Positions 1 through 8,969 are shown, counted from the stretch's first letter. The stretch is DNA of 64,000 nucleotides from Neorhizobium tomejilense (GCA_002968845.1 PVBG01000003.1:124001-188000); one strand, 5' to 3'. Notes: a model not told the origin generated them from the sequence alone. Numbers and translations: made by a program.

Positions 1-876
1 CAGGGTCGGCCGGCGGTTGGCGCCGAAGAAGCCGCCTTCGCCGATCCGCTGTTCTGTCGCTTGGCTCCATCGCGGGTGGTCGACCGCCGGATTGACGTTG
101 GAATAGAAGCCGTATTCGCGGGCGTTGGCGTTCTTCCAGGTGGTTTCCGGCTGCTTCTCGACCAGCGAAATCTTGACGATAGACTTGATGCTCTTGAAGC
201 CGTATTTCCACGGCACGACGAGCCGGATCGGCGCGCCGTTCGGGTTCGGCAGCGTTTCGCCGTAAAGGCCGACCGCGAGGATCGCCAGGGGATGGCGGGC
301 CTCGTCGAGACGCAGGCCTTCGATATAGGGCCAGGGCAGCGGCTGGAAAAAGCCCTTCTGGCCCGGCATTTCCTCCGGCCGCACCACGGTTTCGAACGCC
401 ACGTATTTGGCGCTGCCGAGCGGCTCGACCTGGTCGAGAAGGGCAGAAAGCGGGAAGCCGATCCATGGGATCACCATCGACCAGCCCTCGACGCAGCGCA
501 TCCGGTAGGTGCGGTCCTCGAGGCTCATCTTCATGAGTTCCTCAAGCCCGAATTCCTTCGGCTTGCCGACCATTCCATCCACCTTCACCGACCACGGCGT
601 CGGTTTGAAGTCGCCGGAATTGGCGGCAGGATCTTCCTTGTTGACGCCGAATTCGTAGAAGTTGTTGTAGGTGGTGACCGCCTCCTTCGGCGTCAGCGTC
701 TCGTCCAGCTTGAAGGCGCTGGGCTTGGCAGACAGCGGCGCGGCAAACGCGCTGTCTGCACCCGCAAAGGCTAGTCCGGCACCGGCCGCCGCGCCCATAA
801 AATTCCGGCGCGAGATGTAGATATCGCGGGGGGTGATTTCGGAAGCCGCGATATGCGGCGGACGATAGGCGGGCAT
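1..876 (-). CDS. msrP: Protein-methionine-sulfoxide reductase catalytic subunit MsrP (YedY-like), 3' end cut by window edge
   Basis: Periplasmic molybdopterin enzyme that repairs oxidised methionines in envelope proteins, receiving electrons from the haem membrane protein MsrQ. The 292 visible codons start with ATG at 876 and run off the left edge in frame. The N terminus carries a twin-arginine signal ([11 protein letters not shown], about residues 23-33) followed by a hydrophobic stretch. The conserved RCVEGWS segment holds the cysteine expected to ligate molybdenum, and the sulfite-oxidase-fold pattern [12 protein letters not shown] is present. The last visible residues (NRRPTL) match the family close to its C terminus, so only some 20 residues should be missing. 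msrQ would be expected just beyond the left edge. Confidence 0.93.
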   Translation of the reverse strand, partial: MPAYRPPHIAASEITPRDIYISRRNFMGAAAGAGLAFAGADSAFAAPLSAKPSAFKLDETLTPKEAVTTYNNFYEFGVNKEDPAANSGDFKPTPWSVKVDGMVGKPKEFGLEELMKMSLEDRTYRMRCVEGWSMVIPWIGFPLSALLDQVEPLGSAKYVAFETVVRPEEMPGQKGFFQPLPWPYIEGLRLDEARHPLAILAVGLYGETLPNPNGAPIRLVVPWKYGFKSIKSIVKISLVEKQPETTWKNANAREYGFYSNVNPAVDHPRWSQATEQRIGEGGFFGANRRPTL

Positions 877-1085
877 GTCGAAAATCTCCTCTGCGGCAGC
901 GAGTGCCTTCTTGCTCCTATACGTAACGCGGAACCAAAAGGTTTCACAGCGGCGCGAAGATTGGTTCGAACCACGTTTGCGTGAAAAACGGCAGGTTTGC
1001 GGATGGAAATGCGATCGATGGAACCCCATTTCTGGTTCTTCAGTTCTCATCGCAGGGCCATTCGCCCGACAGGAGGAGATTGCAG

Positions 1086-1496
1086 ATGACGGCACGCACG
1101 TGGGAGGCCGGAAGCCACGAGACCCTCGCCGACCGCACTGAGAGATTACGGCGCCTGCGCCGCCTTTCGGGCATCGCGCGGTTGATGGACACGGCAATCG
1201 GCATTCCAGGCACCCGCATCCGTTTCGGCGCCGATTCCGTGTTCGGCCTCATCCCGCTCGTGGGGGATGCGGGCGGTGCGCTGGTCGGCCTTTACATCGT
1301 CAACGAAGCCCGAAAGCTCGGCCTGCCGCCCGCAAAGCTCACCCGGATGCTCGGCAATGTCGCCGCCGACTCCGTGCTCGGCAGCGTGCCGCTGGCCGGT
1401 GATGTCTTCGACCTCTTCTTCAAATCGCACCGCCGCAACGTCAAGATGATCCTCGACCACTTCGATATCCATCCGGATGAACTGCGGGAGAGGTGA
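1086..1496 (+). CDS. DUF4112 family small membrane protein
   Basis: 136-residue protein of the DUF4112 family, function unknown. The core has two similar halves, each with a glycine-rich membrane segment: [17 protein letters not shown] and [17 protein letters not shown], both carrying the family's P-L-x-G-D signature. The segment [17 protein letters not shown] before the core is also typical. The start was placed at 1086 because a strong AGGAGG lies at 1071-1076; an upstream in-frame ATG at 981 has no such signal. It stands alone, transcribed away from msrP, and its end lies 7 bases from the end of the convergent HicA gene. Confidence 0.85.
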   Translation: MTARTWEAGSHETLADRTERLRRLRRLSGIARLMDTAIGIPGTRIRFGADSVFGLIPLVGDAGGALVGLYIVNEARKLGLPPAKLTRMLGNVAADSVLGSVPLAGDVFDLFFKSHRRNVKMILDHFDIHPDELRER

Positions 1497-1503
1497 GGGC
1501 CGA

Positions 1504-1698
1504 TCAGAACGCCTTCGGAAGTCCGGCTTGCTTGAGAGTGGCATTGGCGGTGTGACGGGATTTCACGCCATGGTCCACCGTGAAATAGCGTTTGGTGATC
1601 GGGCTGTACCAGATTTCGTGATCACCCTTGCCGGGCCGGTGGTAATGACAGCCGGCCTTTTCCAGCATCTCCTTTAATTCCCGAAGGTAGCCGGCCAT
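1504..1698 (-). CDS. hicA: HicA-family toxin (mRNA interferase type)
   Basis: 64-residue protein with the compact HicA double-stranded-RNA-binding fold: KEMLEKAGCHYHRPGKGDHEIWY, with the catalytic-type histidine in GDHEIW, then a C-terminal helix. HicA toxins cleave mRNA and are held inactive by a partner antitoxin. It lies 3 bases downstream of the DUF1902 gene, so the pair forms an operon with the antitoxin first. No Shine-Dalgarno is visible before its ATG, suggesting translational coupling to the antitoxin gene, which would keep the toxin in lower supply. Whether it is still active cannot be told from sequence. Confidence 0.88.
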   Translation of the reverse strand: MAGYLRELKEMLEKAGCHYHRPGKGDHEIWYSPITKRYFTVDHGVKSRHTANATLKQAGLPKAF

Positions 1699-1701
1699 TG
1701 T

Positions 1702-1950
1702 TCAGGCGCGTCGTGGGTTGGGAATGCGGGAGAGCTGCTCCGACATGATGTAGACGGGAATTTCCTGAAGCGGAGATGAGGTGCCGTTGAGCTCAATCAA
1801 GTCGGCGAGCGCGGCTTTCACCTTTGGTTCAAGCTCTTCCATGGTATCGGCTTCGACGGCCAATCCCTCGATATCGTTGCTCGTCGCGACCCACACGGAG
1901 GCCTCCTCGTCCCAGGTGGCGTGAACGATGATAGACATGATGGAGGTCAT
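1702..1950 (-). CDS. DUF1902 family protein, probable HicB-like antitoxin of the adjacent HicA
   Basis: 82 residues. The pattern HATWDEEASVWVATSNDIEG followed by LAVEADTMEELEPKV is the partial RNase H-like fold shared by HicB and DUF1902 proteins. Members are found next to HicA toxins and are taken to neutralise them and autorepress the operon. No separate DNA-binding domain is visible after the fold, so repression by this protein alone is uncertain. The start at 1950 is preceded by GGAG at a suitable distance; a second ATG four codons on (1938) is possible. Its promoter should lie in 1951-2168, shared divergently with ilvD. Confidence 0.82.
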   Translation of the reverse strand: MTSIMSIIVHATWDEEASVWVATSNDIEGLAVEADTMEELEPKVKAALADLIELNGTSSPLQEIPVYIMSEQLSRIPNPRRA

Positions 1951-2168
1951 TGTTTTCTCCGAGCGGCCCTGAAGGCAATATAGAGGTTCGAGGCCCGGAA
2001 CACAATTTCGGTTTCTGCAGGTATCCCAACCGTACCGCTTTGGCCTGTCGTGATAGTGACACTCCGGGCGCTTTGCGCTAGGAAAGCCGCAAAACCACGG
2101 GCTTTTGCGCGCGTCTCCCGAAAGCGGTAGACTGTGCCGGCCCGCAAGAAGAGATCGAGGACAACACC

Positions 2169-4004
2169 ATGCCAGCATACCGCTCGAGAACCACGACCCA
2201 TGGCCGCAACATGGCAGGCGCGCGCGGGCTTTGGCGTGCGACCGGCATGAAGGACAGCGATTTCGGCAAGCCGATCATCGCCGTGGTGAACTCCTTCACC
2301 CAGTTCGTGCCCGGCCACGTGCACCTGAAGGATTTGGGCCAGCTCGTCGCCCGCGAGATCGAAGCGGCCGGCGGCGTCGCCAAGGAATTCAATACGATAG
2401 CCGTCGATGACGGCATCGCCATGGGCCACGACGGCATGCTCTATTCGCTGCCTTCGCGCGAAATCATCGCCGACTCGGTCGAATACATGGTCAACGCCCA
2501 CTGCGCCGACGCCATGGTCTGCATCTCCAATTGCGACAAGATCACCCCCGGCATGCTGAATGCCGCGATGCGCCTCAACATCCCGGCCGTGTTCGTTTCC
2601 GGCGGCCCGATGGAGGCCGGCAAGGTGGTGCTCAAGGGCAAGACCCATTCGCTCGACCTGATCGACGCCATGGTTGCGGCCGCCGACGACAAGATGAGCG
2701 ACGAGGACGTCAAGGTCATCGAGCGCTCGGCCTGTCCGACTTGCGGTTCGTGCTCGGGCATGTTCACCGCCAATTCGATGAACTGCCTCACCGAAGCGCT
2801 CGGCTTGTCTCTGCCCGGCAATGGCTCCGTGCTGGCAACCCACGCCGACCGCAAGCGCCTGTTCGTCGAGGCCGGCCACCTGATCGTCGATATCGCCCGC
2901 CGCCATTACGAGCAGGAAGATTATTCCGTCCTGCCGCGTTCGATCGCCACCAAGCAGGCTTTCGAGAACGCCATGACGCTCGACATCGCCATGGGCGGCT
3001 CCACCAACACCGTCCTTCACATCCTTGCTGCGGCTTACGAAGGCGAGGTCGATTTCAACCTTGACGACATCGACCAGCTCTCGCGCCGTGTTCCTTGTCT
3101 CTCCAAGGTCGCGCCGGCCAAGGCCGACGTGCATATGGAAGACGTCCACCGTGCCGGCGGTATCATGTCGATCCTCGGCGAACTGGACAAGGGCGGTTTG
3201 CTCAACCGCGAATGCTTCACCGTCCATGCCGAAACGCTCGGCGATGCGATCGACCGCTGGGATATTACCCGCACCAACAGCGAGACGGTCCGCAATTTCT
3301 TCCGCGCAGCGCCGGGCGGCATCCCGACCCAGGTGGCGTTCAGCCAGGACGCACGCTGGGACGAACTCGACACCGACCGTGAGGCGGGCGTCATCCGCTC
3401 CGTCGAGCACCCGTTCTCGAAGGACGGCGGCCTTGCGGTCCTCAAGGGCAATATCGCTGTCGACGGCTGCATCGTGAAGACGGCTGGCGTCGACGACTCG
3501 ATCCTGAAGTTCACCGGTCCGGCCCGCGTCTTCGAAAGCCAGGATGCCGCCGTCAAGGCGATCCTGTCCAACGAGATCGTCGCGGGCGACGTCGTGGTCA
3601 TCATCTACGAAGGCCCCAAGGGCGGCCCTGGCATGCAGGAGATGCTCTATCCGACCAGCTACCTGAAGTCGAAGGGCCTCGGGAAGGCCTGCGCGCTGAT
3701 CACCGACGGCCGTTTCTCCGGCGGCACCTCGGGCCTGTCGATCGGCCACGCCTCGCCGGAAGCGGCCAATGGCGGCACGATCGGCCTGGTGCGGGAAGGG
3801 GACAGGATCGAGATCGACATCCCGAACCGCACGATCAACCTCGCCGTCTCGGAAGTCGAGCTCGCCGAGCGCCGCAGAGAACAGGACGCCTCCGGCTGGA
3901 AGCCGTCGCAGCCCCGCAAGCGCAACGTCACCACCGCCCTGAAGGCCTACGCCGCATTTGCTGCGAGTGCCGACAAGGGCGCTGTGCGGATCTTGCCGGA
4001 ATAA
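2169..4004 (+). CDS. ilvD: Dihydroxy-acid dehydratase
   Basis: Dehydrates 2,3-dihydroxy-isovalerate and 2,3-dihydroxy-3-methylvalerate to the 2-oxo acids, the third step of valine and isoleucine synthesis; cytoplasmic Fe-S and Mg enzyme. The 611 residues match the usual length of the long bacterial IlvD. Iron-sulfur ligands are visible as Cys122 in SNCDKITPG and the cysteines in [11 protein letters not shown] (about residues 195-205); the C-terminal [14 protein letters not shown] segment is typical. The start is the ATG at 2169. It is a single gene bounded by a downstream hairpin. ilvA, from the same pathway, lies 40 kb away in this window. Confidence 0.97.
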   Translation: MPAYRSRTTTHGRNMAGARGLWRATGMKDSDFGKPIIAVVNSFTQFVPGHVHLKDLGQLVAREIEAAGGVAKEFNTIAVDDGIAMGHDGMLYSLPSREIIADSVEYMVNAHCADAMVCISNCDKITPGMLNAAMRLNIPAVFVSGGPMEAGKVVLKGKTHSLDLIDAMVAAADDKMSDEDVKVIERSACPTCGSCSGMFTANSMNCLTEALGLSLPGNGSVLATHADRKRLFVEAGHLIVDIARRHYEQEDYSVLPRSIATKQAFENAMTLDIAMGGSTNTVLHILAAAYEGEVDFNLDDIDQLSRRVPCLSKVAPAKADVHMEDVHRAGGIMSILGELDKGGLLNRECFTVHAETLGDAIDRWDITRTNSETVRNFFRAAPGGIPTQVAFSQDARWDELDTDREAGVIRSVEHPFSKDGGLAVLKGNIAVDGCIVKTAGVDDSILKFTGPARVFESQDAAVKAILSNEIVAGDVVVIIYEGPKGGPGMQEMLYPTSYLKSKGLGKACALITDGRFSGGTSGLSIGHASPEAANGGTIGLVREGDRIEIDIPNRTINLAVSEVELAERRREQDASGWKPSQPRKRNVTTALKAYAAFAASADKGAVRILPE

Positions 4005-4032
4005 GAGTTGGCAGGCAGCTGCGTTGAAAATT

Positions 4033-4070
4033 CACAAAGCGCCGTCAGGTTTTCCTGTCGGCGCTTTGTG
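4033..4070 (+). terminator. Hairpin terminator downstream of ilvD
   Basis: A perfect 12-bp stem (4033-4044 with 4059-4070) encloses a further 4-bp stem and a TTTT loop, separated by a T-T mismatch. It lies 28 bases after the ilvD stop. The following bases are only moderately T-rich, so termination efficiency is uncertain. Confidence 0.65.
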
Positions 4071-4105
4071 TTATGTTGATGTTTCTGTTGCCCAAGGGGT
4101 GAGAA

Positions 4106-4330
4106 ATGTCCGAGCTTCATCGCATCACTTTTGATCCGCACATCTGTTCGGGACGCCCGACAATCCGCGGGCTGCGCATCCGGGTGAAAGATGTCCTGGA
4201 ACTGCTGGCTTCAGGCGCAACGCATGAAGAAATTCTGGAAGACTACCCGTTGCTGGAAGCGCCGGACATTGTTGCCGCGCTTGAATACGCCGCACGTCAA
4301 AGCGATCACATCGTATTGCGCGTTGCCTGA
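4106..4330 (+). CDS. DUF433 family antitoxin
   Basis: 74 residues matching DUF433, a small winged-helix family found as the antitoxin of PIN-like DUF5615 toxins. Family features are the N-terminal ITFDPHICSGRPTIRGLRI block and the helix GATHEEILEDYPLLEAPDI. The stop codon overlaps the next gene's start (TGATG), which is typical of a co-regulated toxin-antitoxin pair with coupled translation. The gene starts 35 bases after the ilvD terminator and presumably has its own promoter, autorepressed by the pair. Confidence 0.88.
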   Translation: MSELHRITFDPHICSGRPTIRGLRIRVKDVLELLASGATHEEILEDYPLLEAPDIVAALEYAARQSDHIVLRVA

Positions 4331-4659
4331 TGCGCTTTCTGGTGGATGCACAATTGCCGCCAGCCCTTGCACGATGGCTCGTCGAACGTGGCCATGACGC
4401 CGAACATGTCATGGATTGCGGCCTTCAGTCAGCCCCGGACCGGGAGATATGGGATTTTGCGGCTGTCTCGGGTGCGATCGTTGTCACCAAGGATGAGGAT
4501 TTCGCCCAGCGCAAAGCTCTTTCACAGTCCGGGCCGTCCATCGTCTGGGTCCGCCTGCCGAATTCGCGTCGCCGCGATCTGCTGGCCTGGTTCGAAAGAG
4601 CGCTGCCGGACATCATCGATGCTCTGGAGCGCGGCGAGACGCTTATAGAGGTCATCTGA
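4330..4659 (+). CDS. DUF5615 PIN-like toxin
   Basis: 109 residues of the DUF5615 (Mut7-C-like PIN) family, putative ribonucleases. Acidic active-site candidates are Asp6 in MRFLVDAQLPP and the pair in VVTKDEDFAQR (about residues 55-65), the usual positions for metal-binding aspartates in this fold. The C-terminal part ends in a helix with the pattern ALERGETLIEVI typical of the family. It overlaps the DUF433 gene by one base. No target can be inferred. The module appears complete. Confidence 0.87.
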   Translation: MRFLVDAQLPPALARWLVERGHDAEHVMDCGLQSAPDREIWDFAAVSGAIVVTKDEDFAQRKALSQSGPSIVWVRLPNSRRRDLLAWFERALPDIIDALERGETLIEVI

Positions 4660-4675
4660 GCGAGTTGCTGCTCCC

Positions 4676-5035
4676 TCAAAGCGGCCGGTTCAAATTCCTA
4701 TAGGCCTCATCCAACTGCTTCAGCCTCTCGCCATAGGCCGCCCGGAGGCATTCGACATCCTCGCCGCAGGCCTGCCGCCTCTTCAGCCAGGCGCTCTGTT
4801 CGTCCTGCAGTTTGCCGCGGTTTCCCATCGCCATCAGGCTGGTGAGGATGTCGAAGGTGGTGACCATCTTCACGTCGGCATCGTTGAGCGTGCGGGTGTC
4901 GCAGATCACCTTCTCGTCGGCCGCAAGGTTTGCCCGCTCGCAGTCGAAACTCGCAGCAGTTGCAGTTCGGGGCGAGCCTGAGAGCGTCAGGCCGAGAAGA
5001 CTCGTCAAGGCGACGGCGATGGTAAAACGTCTCAT
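4676..5035 (-). CDS. Small secreted protein, LprI/DUF1311-like
   Basis: 119 residues with a cleavable-type signal peptide (RRFTIAVALTSLLGLTLSG, then a cut near TATAASF). The mature part has four cysteines (FDCERA, ICDTR, QACGEDVECLR) and the pattern DEQSAWLKRRQACGED, which resembles the C-terminal half of lysozyme-inhibitor LprI-type (DUF1311) proteins that act in the periplasm. The start at 5035 is preceded by AGGAG; an upstream in-frame start at 5062 would sit inside a hairpin. It lies downstream of, and in the same direction as, the DUF1232 gene. Confidence 0.7.
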   Translation of the reverse strand: MRRFTIAVALTSLLGLTLSGSPRTATAASFDCERANLAADEKVICDTRTLNDADVKMVTTFDILTSLMAMGNRGKLQDEQSAWLKRRQACGEDVECLRAAYGERLKQLDEAYRNLNRPL

Positions 5036-5044
5036 GGCTGCACT

Positions 5045-5077
5045 CCTGATCTCCAGTCGCAACGCCTGGAGATCAGG
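5045..5077 (-). promoter_or_regulatory. Perfect hairpin between the DUF1232 gene and the LprI-like gene
   Basis: A 12-bp perfect inverted repeat (5045-5056 with 5066-5077, 9-base loop). It covers the stop codon of the upstream DUF1232 gene, and on the minus strand its far end overlaps the Shine-Dalgarno of the LprI-like gene. There is no T-run, so it is a poor intrinsic terminator and could instead limit translation of the downstream gene. Confidence 0.5.
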
Positions 5078-5435
5078 TCAGTTCCCAGAGGTTCCACAGA
5101 GCGAAGACGAGACAAGAGAACCAGATGAAAAGGATGAAGGCGAAGCCGGTGCGGCTGGTGGGGCGTTCGGCCCAACGCTCGGCCTTGGCGCGGAACTCGC
5201 TCATCAGCGGCGCGGGGACCAGCCTGATGGCAAGCACGATGCCGAGCGGCACGATCAGCAGATCGTCGAGATAACCGAGAACGGGAATGAAATCGGGAAT
5301 GAGGTCGATCGGCGACAGCGCATAGGCCGCGACCGCGCCGGCGACCAGCTTGGCATGCCATGGCACGCGGCGGTCGCGCGCGGCGAGCCATAGCGCCAGA
5401 ACGTCGCGTTTCAGCCGTTTCGCCCAACCTTTCAT
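5073..5435 (-). CDS. YkvA family (DUF1232) small membrane protein
   Basis: 120 residues. The family signature SPIDLIPDFIPVLGYLDD (about residues 43-60) is present, followed by two hydrophobic segments (LLIVPLGIVLAI and a C-terminal AFILFIWFSCLVFALW). DUF1232 proteins are integral membrane proteins of unknown function. The start at the ATG at 5435 agrees with how related proteins usually begin (KGWAKRLKRDV), but a GTG at 5510 with GGAG close upstream would add 25 residues. Lower confidence applies to the start only. Confidence 0.83.
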   Translation of the reverse strand: MKGWAKRLKRDVLALWLAARDRRVPWHAKLVAGAVAAYALSPIDLIPDFIPVLGYLDDLLIVPLGIVLAIRLVPAPLMSEFRAKAERWAERPTSRTGFAFILFIWFSCLVFALWNLWELT

Positions 5436-5591
5436 GCCTGCCAGCCAGTTCAATGTTCTTCTCCCGATCTCGACCCTATATAGGGAAGAAAGCTTGACGG
5501 TTTTCGCCACAATCTCCGTTGTTCCGCCACCTTTCCTTTCTAGCGTGGCGCGCTACAAATCGATCCGGATTTTTCTCAAATGAGGACTTAC

Positions 5592-6992
5592 ATGCTGACC
5601 ATGCCGAAACGCGTGTCGACCGGCCTTCTCGCTCTTGTTCTTCTGATGCCTGTTGCGGCACTCGCCCAGGAAAAGGTGGTGCCGCAGAGCCGTCAGGAAA
5701 TGCAGCTCTCCTTCTCGCCACTGGTCAAGCAGACGGCCGGCGCCGTCGTCAACGTCTATGCCGAACGGGTCGTGCAGCGCCTCAATCCGTTTGCGGGGGA
5801 CCCCTTCTTCGAGCAGTTCTTCGGCCAGCGAATGCCGAACCGTTCGGAAAAGCAGTCGTCGCTCGGCTCCGGCGTCATCCTTGCGGCAGATGGGCTCGTC
5901 GTTACCAACAACCACGTGATCGAAGGTGCCGACGATATCAAGATCGCGCTCGCCGACGGCCGCGAATTCCCCTGTGACGTGGTGCTGAAGGACGCGAGCA
6001 TCGACCTGGCCGTGCTGCGCATCAAGTCGAAGGAGCCTTTTCCGGTTCTCGCCATCGGTGATTCCGATCGCACCGAAGTAGGCGATCTGGTGCTTGCGAT
6101 CGGCAACCCGTTCGGCGTCGGCCAGACGGTGACGAGCGGCATCGTCTCCGCACTTGCCCGTAACCAGGTCACCACCGGCGATTTCGGCTTCTTCATCCAG
6201 ACCGACGCCTCCATCAACCCGGGCAATTCCGGCGGCGCGCTGATGAACATGAACGGCGAGCTGATCGGCATCAACACCGCGATCTTTTCGCGCGGCGGCG
6301 GCTCTAATGGCATCGGGTTCGCGATCCCCGCCAATCTCGTGAAAGTTTTCCTCGCCACGGCTGCCTCAGGCAAGACGAGCTTCGAACGCCCCTTCGTCGG
6401 CGCGAGCTTCGATGCCGTCAATTCGGATGTGGCCGAAGCGCTCGGCCTCAAGACCGCCCGCGGCGCACTGGTGACACGCGTTGTCGAAGGCGGACCGGCG
6501 GACAAGGCCGGCCTGAAGCCCGGCGAAGTGGTGACCGCCGTCAACGGCATTTCGGTCGAGCATCCCGATGCTCTCGGTTACCGGCTGACCACCGCCGGTC
6601 TCGGCAGGCAGGCGGTGCTGACCATCCAGACCGCCGACGGCCAGCGGCAGGTGAATCTGGCGCTCAACACCGCCCCGGAAACAACGCCCCGCGACGAGCG
6701 GCTGATCGAGGGGCGCAATCCGTTTGCCGGCCTTCGCGTGGCCAACCTGTCGCCGAAGCTTGCGACCGAACTGCGCATCCCGGCTGAAAAGACCGGCGTG
6801 GTCGTGACCGACGTGACGCGCAACTCTCCCGCCGCCCGCCTCGGTTTCGAGCCGAAGGACATCCTCATCTCCCTGAACGGCACTGCCGTCACCAGCACCA
6901 AGGGCATGGAAACCATGCTCGGCGACGATCCGGGCTTCTGGCGGGTGGAGATCGAGCGTGGCGGCCAGCGCATCAGGCAGTTCTTCCGATGA
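5592..6992 (+). CDS. Do-family periplasmic serine endoprotease (DegP/DegQ/MucD-like)
   Basis: Periplasmic quality-control protease of the HtrA family. The protein has a signal peptide (about residues 1-25 ending at ALAQ), then a trypsin-like domain with the catalytic triad in NNHVIEG (His), ASIDLAVLR (Asp) and NPGNSGGAL (Ser), followed by two PDZ domains (about residues 265-355 and 375-465). At 466 residues it is the usual length. The start at 5592 has GAGG seven bases upstream; an ATG at 5580 overlaps that signal. Its end overlaps rarA by four bases, so the two are co-transcribed. Confidence 0.93.
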   Translation: MLTMPKRVSTGLLALVLLMPVAALAQEKVVPQSRQEMQLSFSPLVKQTAGAVVNVYAERVVQRLNPFAGDPFFEQFFGQRMPNRSEKQSSLGSGVILAADGLVVTNNHVIEGADDIKIALADGREFPCDVVLKDASIDLAVLRIKSKEPFPVLAIGDSDRTEVGDLVLAIGNPFGVGQTVTSGIVSALARNQVTTGDFGFFIQTDASINPGNSGGALMNMNGELIGINTAIFSRGGGSNGIGFAIPANLVKVFLATAASGKTSFERPFVGASFDAVNSDVAEALGLKTARGALVTRVVEGGPADKAGLKPGEVVTAVNGISVEHPDALGYRLTTAGLGRQAVLTIQTADGQRQVNLALNTAPETTPRDERLIEGRNPFAGLRVANLSPKLATELRIPAEKTGVVVTDVTRNSPAARLGFEPKDILISLNGTAVTSTKGMETMLGDDPGFWRVEIERGGQRIRQFFR

Positions 6993-8305
6993 GCGGTGAT
7001 CTCTTCGCGCCGAAGGTTCCGGAAGAGGTCGCCAACCGGCGGCCGCTTGCCGATCGCCTGCGGCCGAAGTCGCTTGCCGAAGTCACCGGGCAGCCGCACC
7101 TGACGGGCGAGGACGGTGCGCTGCGGCGGATGATCGATAGCGGCTCGCTCGGCTCGATGATTTTCTGGGGGCCGCCCGGCACCGGCAAGACCACGGTGGC
7201 GCGGCTGCTTTCCGGCGAGGCGGGTCTCGCCTTCGAGCAGATATCGGCGATCTTTTCCGGGGTCGCCGACTTGAAGAAGGTCTTCGAGACCGCACGCCTG
7301 CGCCGCATGGATGGGCGCCAGACGCTGCTCTTCGTCGATGAGATACATCGCTTCAACCGCGCCCAGCAGGACAGTTTCCTGCCCGTCATGGAGGATGGCA
7401 CCGTCATCCTGGTTGGTGCCACCACCGAGAACCCGAGCTTTGAGCTCAACGCCGCTCTTCTGTCGCGTGCCCGGGTGCTGACTTTCCGCAGCCATGACGA
7501 GGAGAGTCTCAGCGAGCTTCTGGCCCGCGCCGAACAGGCCGAGGGCAGGCCGCTGCCGCTTGATGAGGATGCGCGTGCAAGTCTGATCCGCATGGCCGAT
7601 GGCGACGGCCGCGCCGTGCTGACGCTCGCCGAGGAGGTCTGGCGCGCCGCGCGGGAAGGGGAGGTCTTCGATACGACGGGCCTCACCCAGATCGTCCAGC
7701 GCCGCGCCCCGGTCTACGACAAGGCGCAGGACGGCCATTACAATCTGATCTCGGCGCTCCACAAGTCGGTGCGCGGCTCGGATCCGGATGCTGCGCTCTA
7801 TTATCTGGCGCGCATGTTCGATGCCGGCGAGGACCCGCTTTATCTCGGCCGCCGGCTAGTGCGCATGGCGGTCGAGGATATCGGCCTTGCCGATCCGCAG
7901 GCGCTGGTCGTCTGCAATGCCGCCAAGGATGCCTATGACTATCTCGGTTCGCCTGAAGGCGAGCTGGCATTCGCGCAGGCCTGCGTCTATCTGGCGACCG
8001 CGCCGAAATCCAACGCGGTCTATACCGCCTTCAAGGCTGCCACCCGCGCCGCCAAGGAAAACGGTTCGCTCCTGCCGCCCAAGCACATCCTCAATGCCCC
8101 GACCAAGCTGATGAAGGGCGAGGGGTATGGCGACGGTTACCGCTACGACCACGATGAGCCGGACGCGTTTTCAGGTCAGGATTATTTTCCGGAAAAGATG
8201 GGCCGGCAGACGTTCTACGACCCGCCGGAGCGCGGCTTCGAGCGTGACATCCGCAAGCGGCTCGACTGGTGGGCCAAGCTTCGCAAGGAACGAAACCCGA
8301 AGTGA
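6989..8305 (+). CDS. rarA: Replication-associated recombination protein A (MgsA/RarA AAA+ ATPase)
   Basis: Cytoplasmic AAA+ ATPase related to clamp-loader subunits that acts at stalled replication forks. Walker A is GPPGTGKTTVA (about residues 54-64) and Walker B is LLFVDEIHRF (about 108-117), with sensor 1 at GATTENPSF. The C-terminal half (about residues 240-430) is the MgsA tetramerisation region with SALHKSVRGSDPDAALYYLARM. The 438 residues match the family. The start ATG overlaps the protease stop codon (ATGA). The gene ends 18 bases before the end of the convergent DUF1883 gene. Confidence 0.97.
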   Translation: MSGDLFAPKVPEEVANRRPLADRLRPKSLAEVTGQPHLTGEDGALRRMIDSGSLGSMIFWGPPGTGKTTVARLLSGEAGLAFEQISAIFSGVADLKKVFETARLRRMDGRQTLLFVDEIHRFNRAQQDSFLPVMEDGTVILVGATTENPSFELNAALLSRARVLTFRSHDEESLSELLARAEQAEGRPLPLDEDARASLIRMADGDGRAVLTLAEEVWRAAREGEVFDTTGLTQIVQRRAPVYDKAQDGHYNLISALHKSVRGSDPDAALYYLARMFDAGEDPLYLGRRLVRMAVEDIGLADPQALVVCNAAKDAYDYLGSPEGELAFAQACVYLATAPKSNAVYTAFKAATRAAKENGSLLPPKHILNAPTKLMKGEGYGDGYRYDHDEPDAFSGQDYFPEKMGRQTFYDPPERGFERDIRKRLDWWAKLRKERNPK

Positions 8306-8322
8306 CCCTCGTCTGAAACCGA

Positions 8323-8637
8323 TCAGGAGGCCTGTTTCTGGGCCACGACATTGGCCGGCGCGCCGATCAGCCTGACGGAAGATTCCGCCAGCCCGTGATG
8401 GCCTTCCATGTCGACGATGACGTGCCAGTGGCCAGCCTCCGGGATCACCAGGCGGATGGGGGACCGTTTGGCGATGCCGCCGATATATTTGAAATCGAGA
8501 AGCTCGGTAAAGCGCTGGAAGTTGGCGGCGTTCATCAGGCGCACGTTGTTGACCGCATTCAACGTCACCTCGATCGTCGTCCCCGCGCGTTGCGGTTTCA
8601 GATCGTAGTGGGTAAAGCGGAAATTCGGTACGGCCAT
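8323..8637 (-). CDS. DUF1883 domain-containing protein
   Basis: 104 residues that make up almost only the DUF1883 domain: FTHYDLKPQRAGTTIEVTLN, NNVRLMNAANFQRF, YIGGIAKRSPIRLVIPEAGHWHV. This family is a small beta-sandwich of unknown function, sometimes found with TIR or other effector domains; here it stands alone. The start at 8637 has a GAGGCAGGA ribosome site; upstream ATGs at 8670 and 8682 lack one. The upstream 300 bases contain a possible small RNA gene on the opposite strand. Confidence 0.85.
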   Translation of the reverse strand: MAVPNFRFTHYDLKPQRAGTTIEVTLNAVNNVRLMNAANFQRFTELLDFKYIGGIAKRSPIRLVIPEAGHWHVIVDMEGHHGLAESSVRLIGAPANVVAQKQAS

Positions 8638-8732
8638 TCCTGCCTCATTGATGCCAGCATAGAAGTTCATCAATCTTAACAAAATGTCGTTAACGAATGG
8701 TGGAACCTAGCGGCTACCTGTGTGTTTAGTTT

Positions 8733-8876
8733 CTGAAGACCATCTTCAGCCGGCACAGTCCCCATGCCGCGCCGAAGATAATCAGGCGGCTTTCATCCCC
8801 TGCAGCCGCCGTACAAGAATAATATTTTGACCTCCAATCTGCCTGTCCCGCCGTCTCCTCGCGGCGGGATTTTCTT
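8733..8876 (+). ncRNA. Candidate small RNA ending in an intrinsic terminator
   Basis: Three consecutive hairpins occupy a gap with no coding potential: a 7-bp stem at 8733-8749, a 7-bp stem GGCGGCT/AGCCGCC at 8785-8810, and an 8-bp terminator stem at 8846-8869 with a TTTTCTTT tail. No gene on the + strand ends upstream that would need this terminator, since rarA stops at 8305. The terminator loop holds the C/U-rich TCTCCTC and CCTCC precedes the stem, as in anti-Shine-Dalgarno loops of rhizobial small RNAs. The 5' end and promoter are not defined. It does not match a family I can name with certainty. Confidence 0.4.
8846..8876 (+). terminator. Intrinsic terminator
   Basis: Perfect 8-bp stem TCCCGCCG/CGGCGGGA (8846-8853, 8862-8869), followed directly by TTTTCTTT. 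It would end the candidate small RNA; it lies 94 bases before the next gene. Confidence 0.7.
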
Positions 8877-8969
8877 TGCGCGAACAATTTTTAGCGTGGA
8901 TTGTCGGCCCGGGCTCTTCCTCTCCGTCCTTGGGGCATCACCACCAATCAGGTCCCCGAGGAGGACGTC

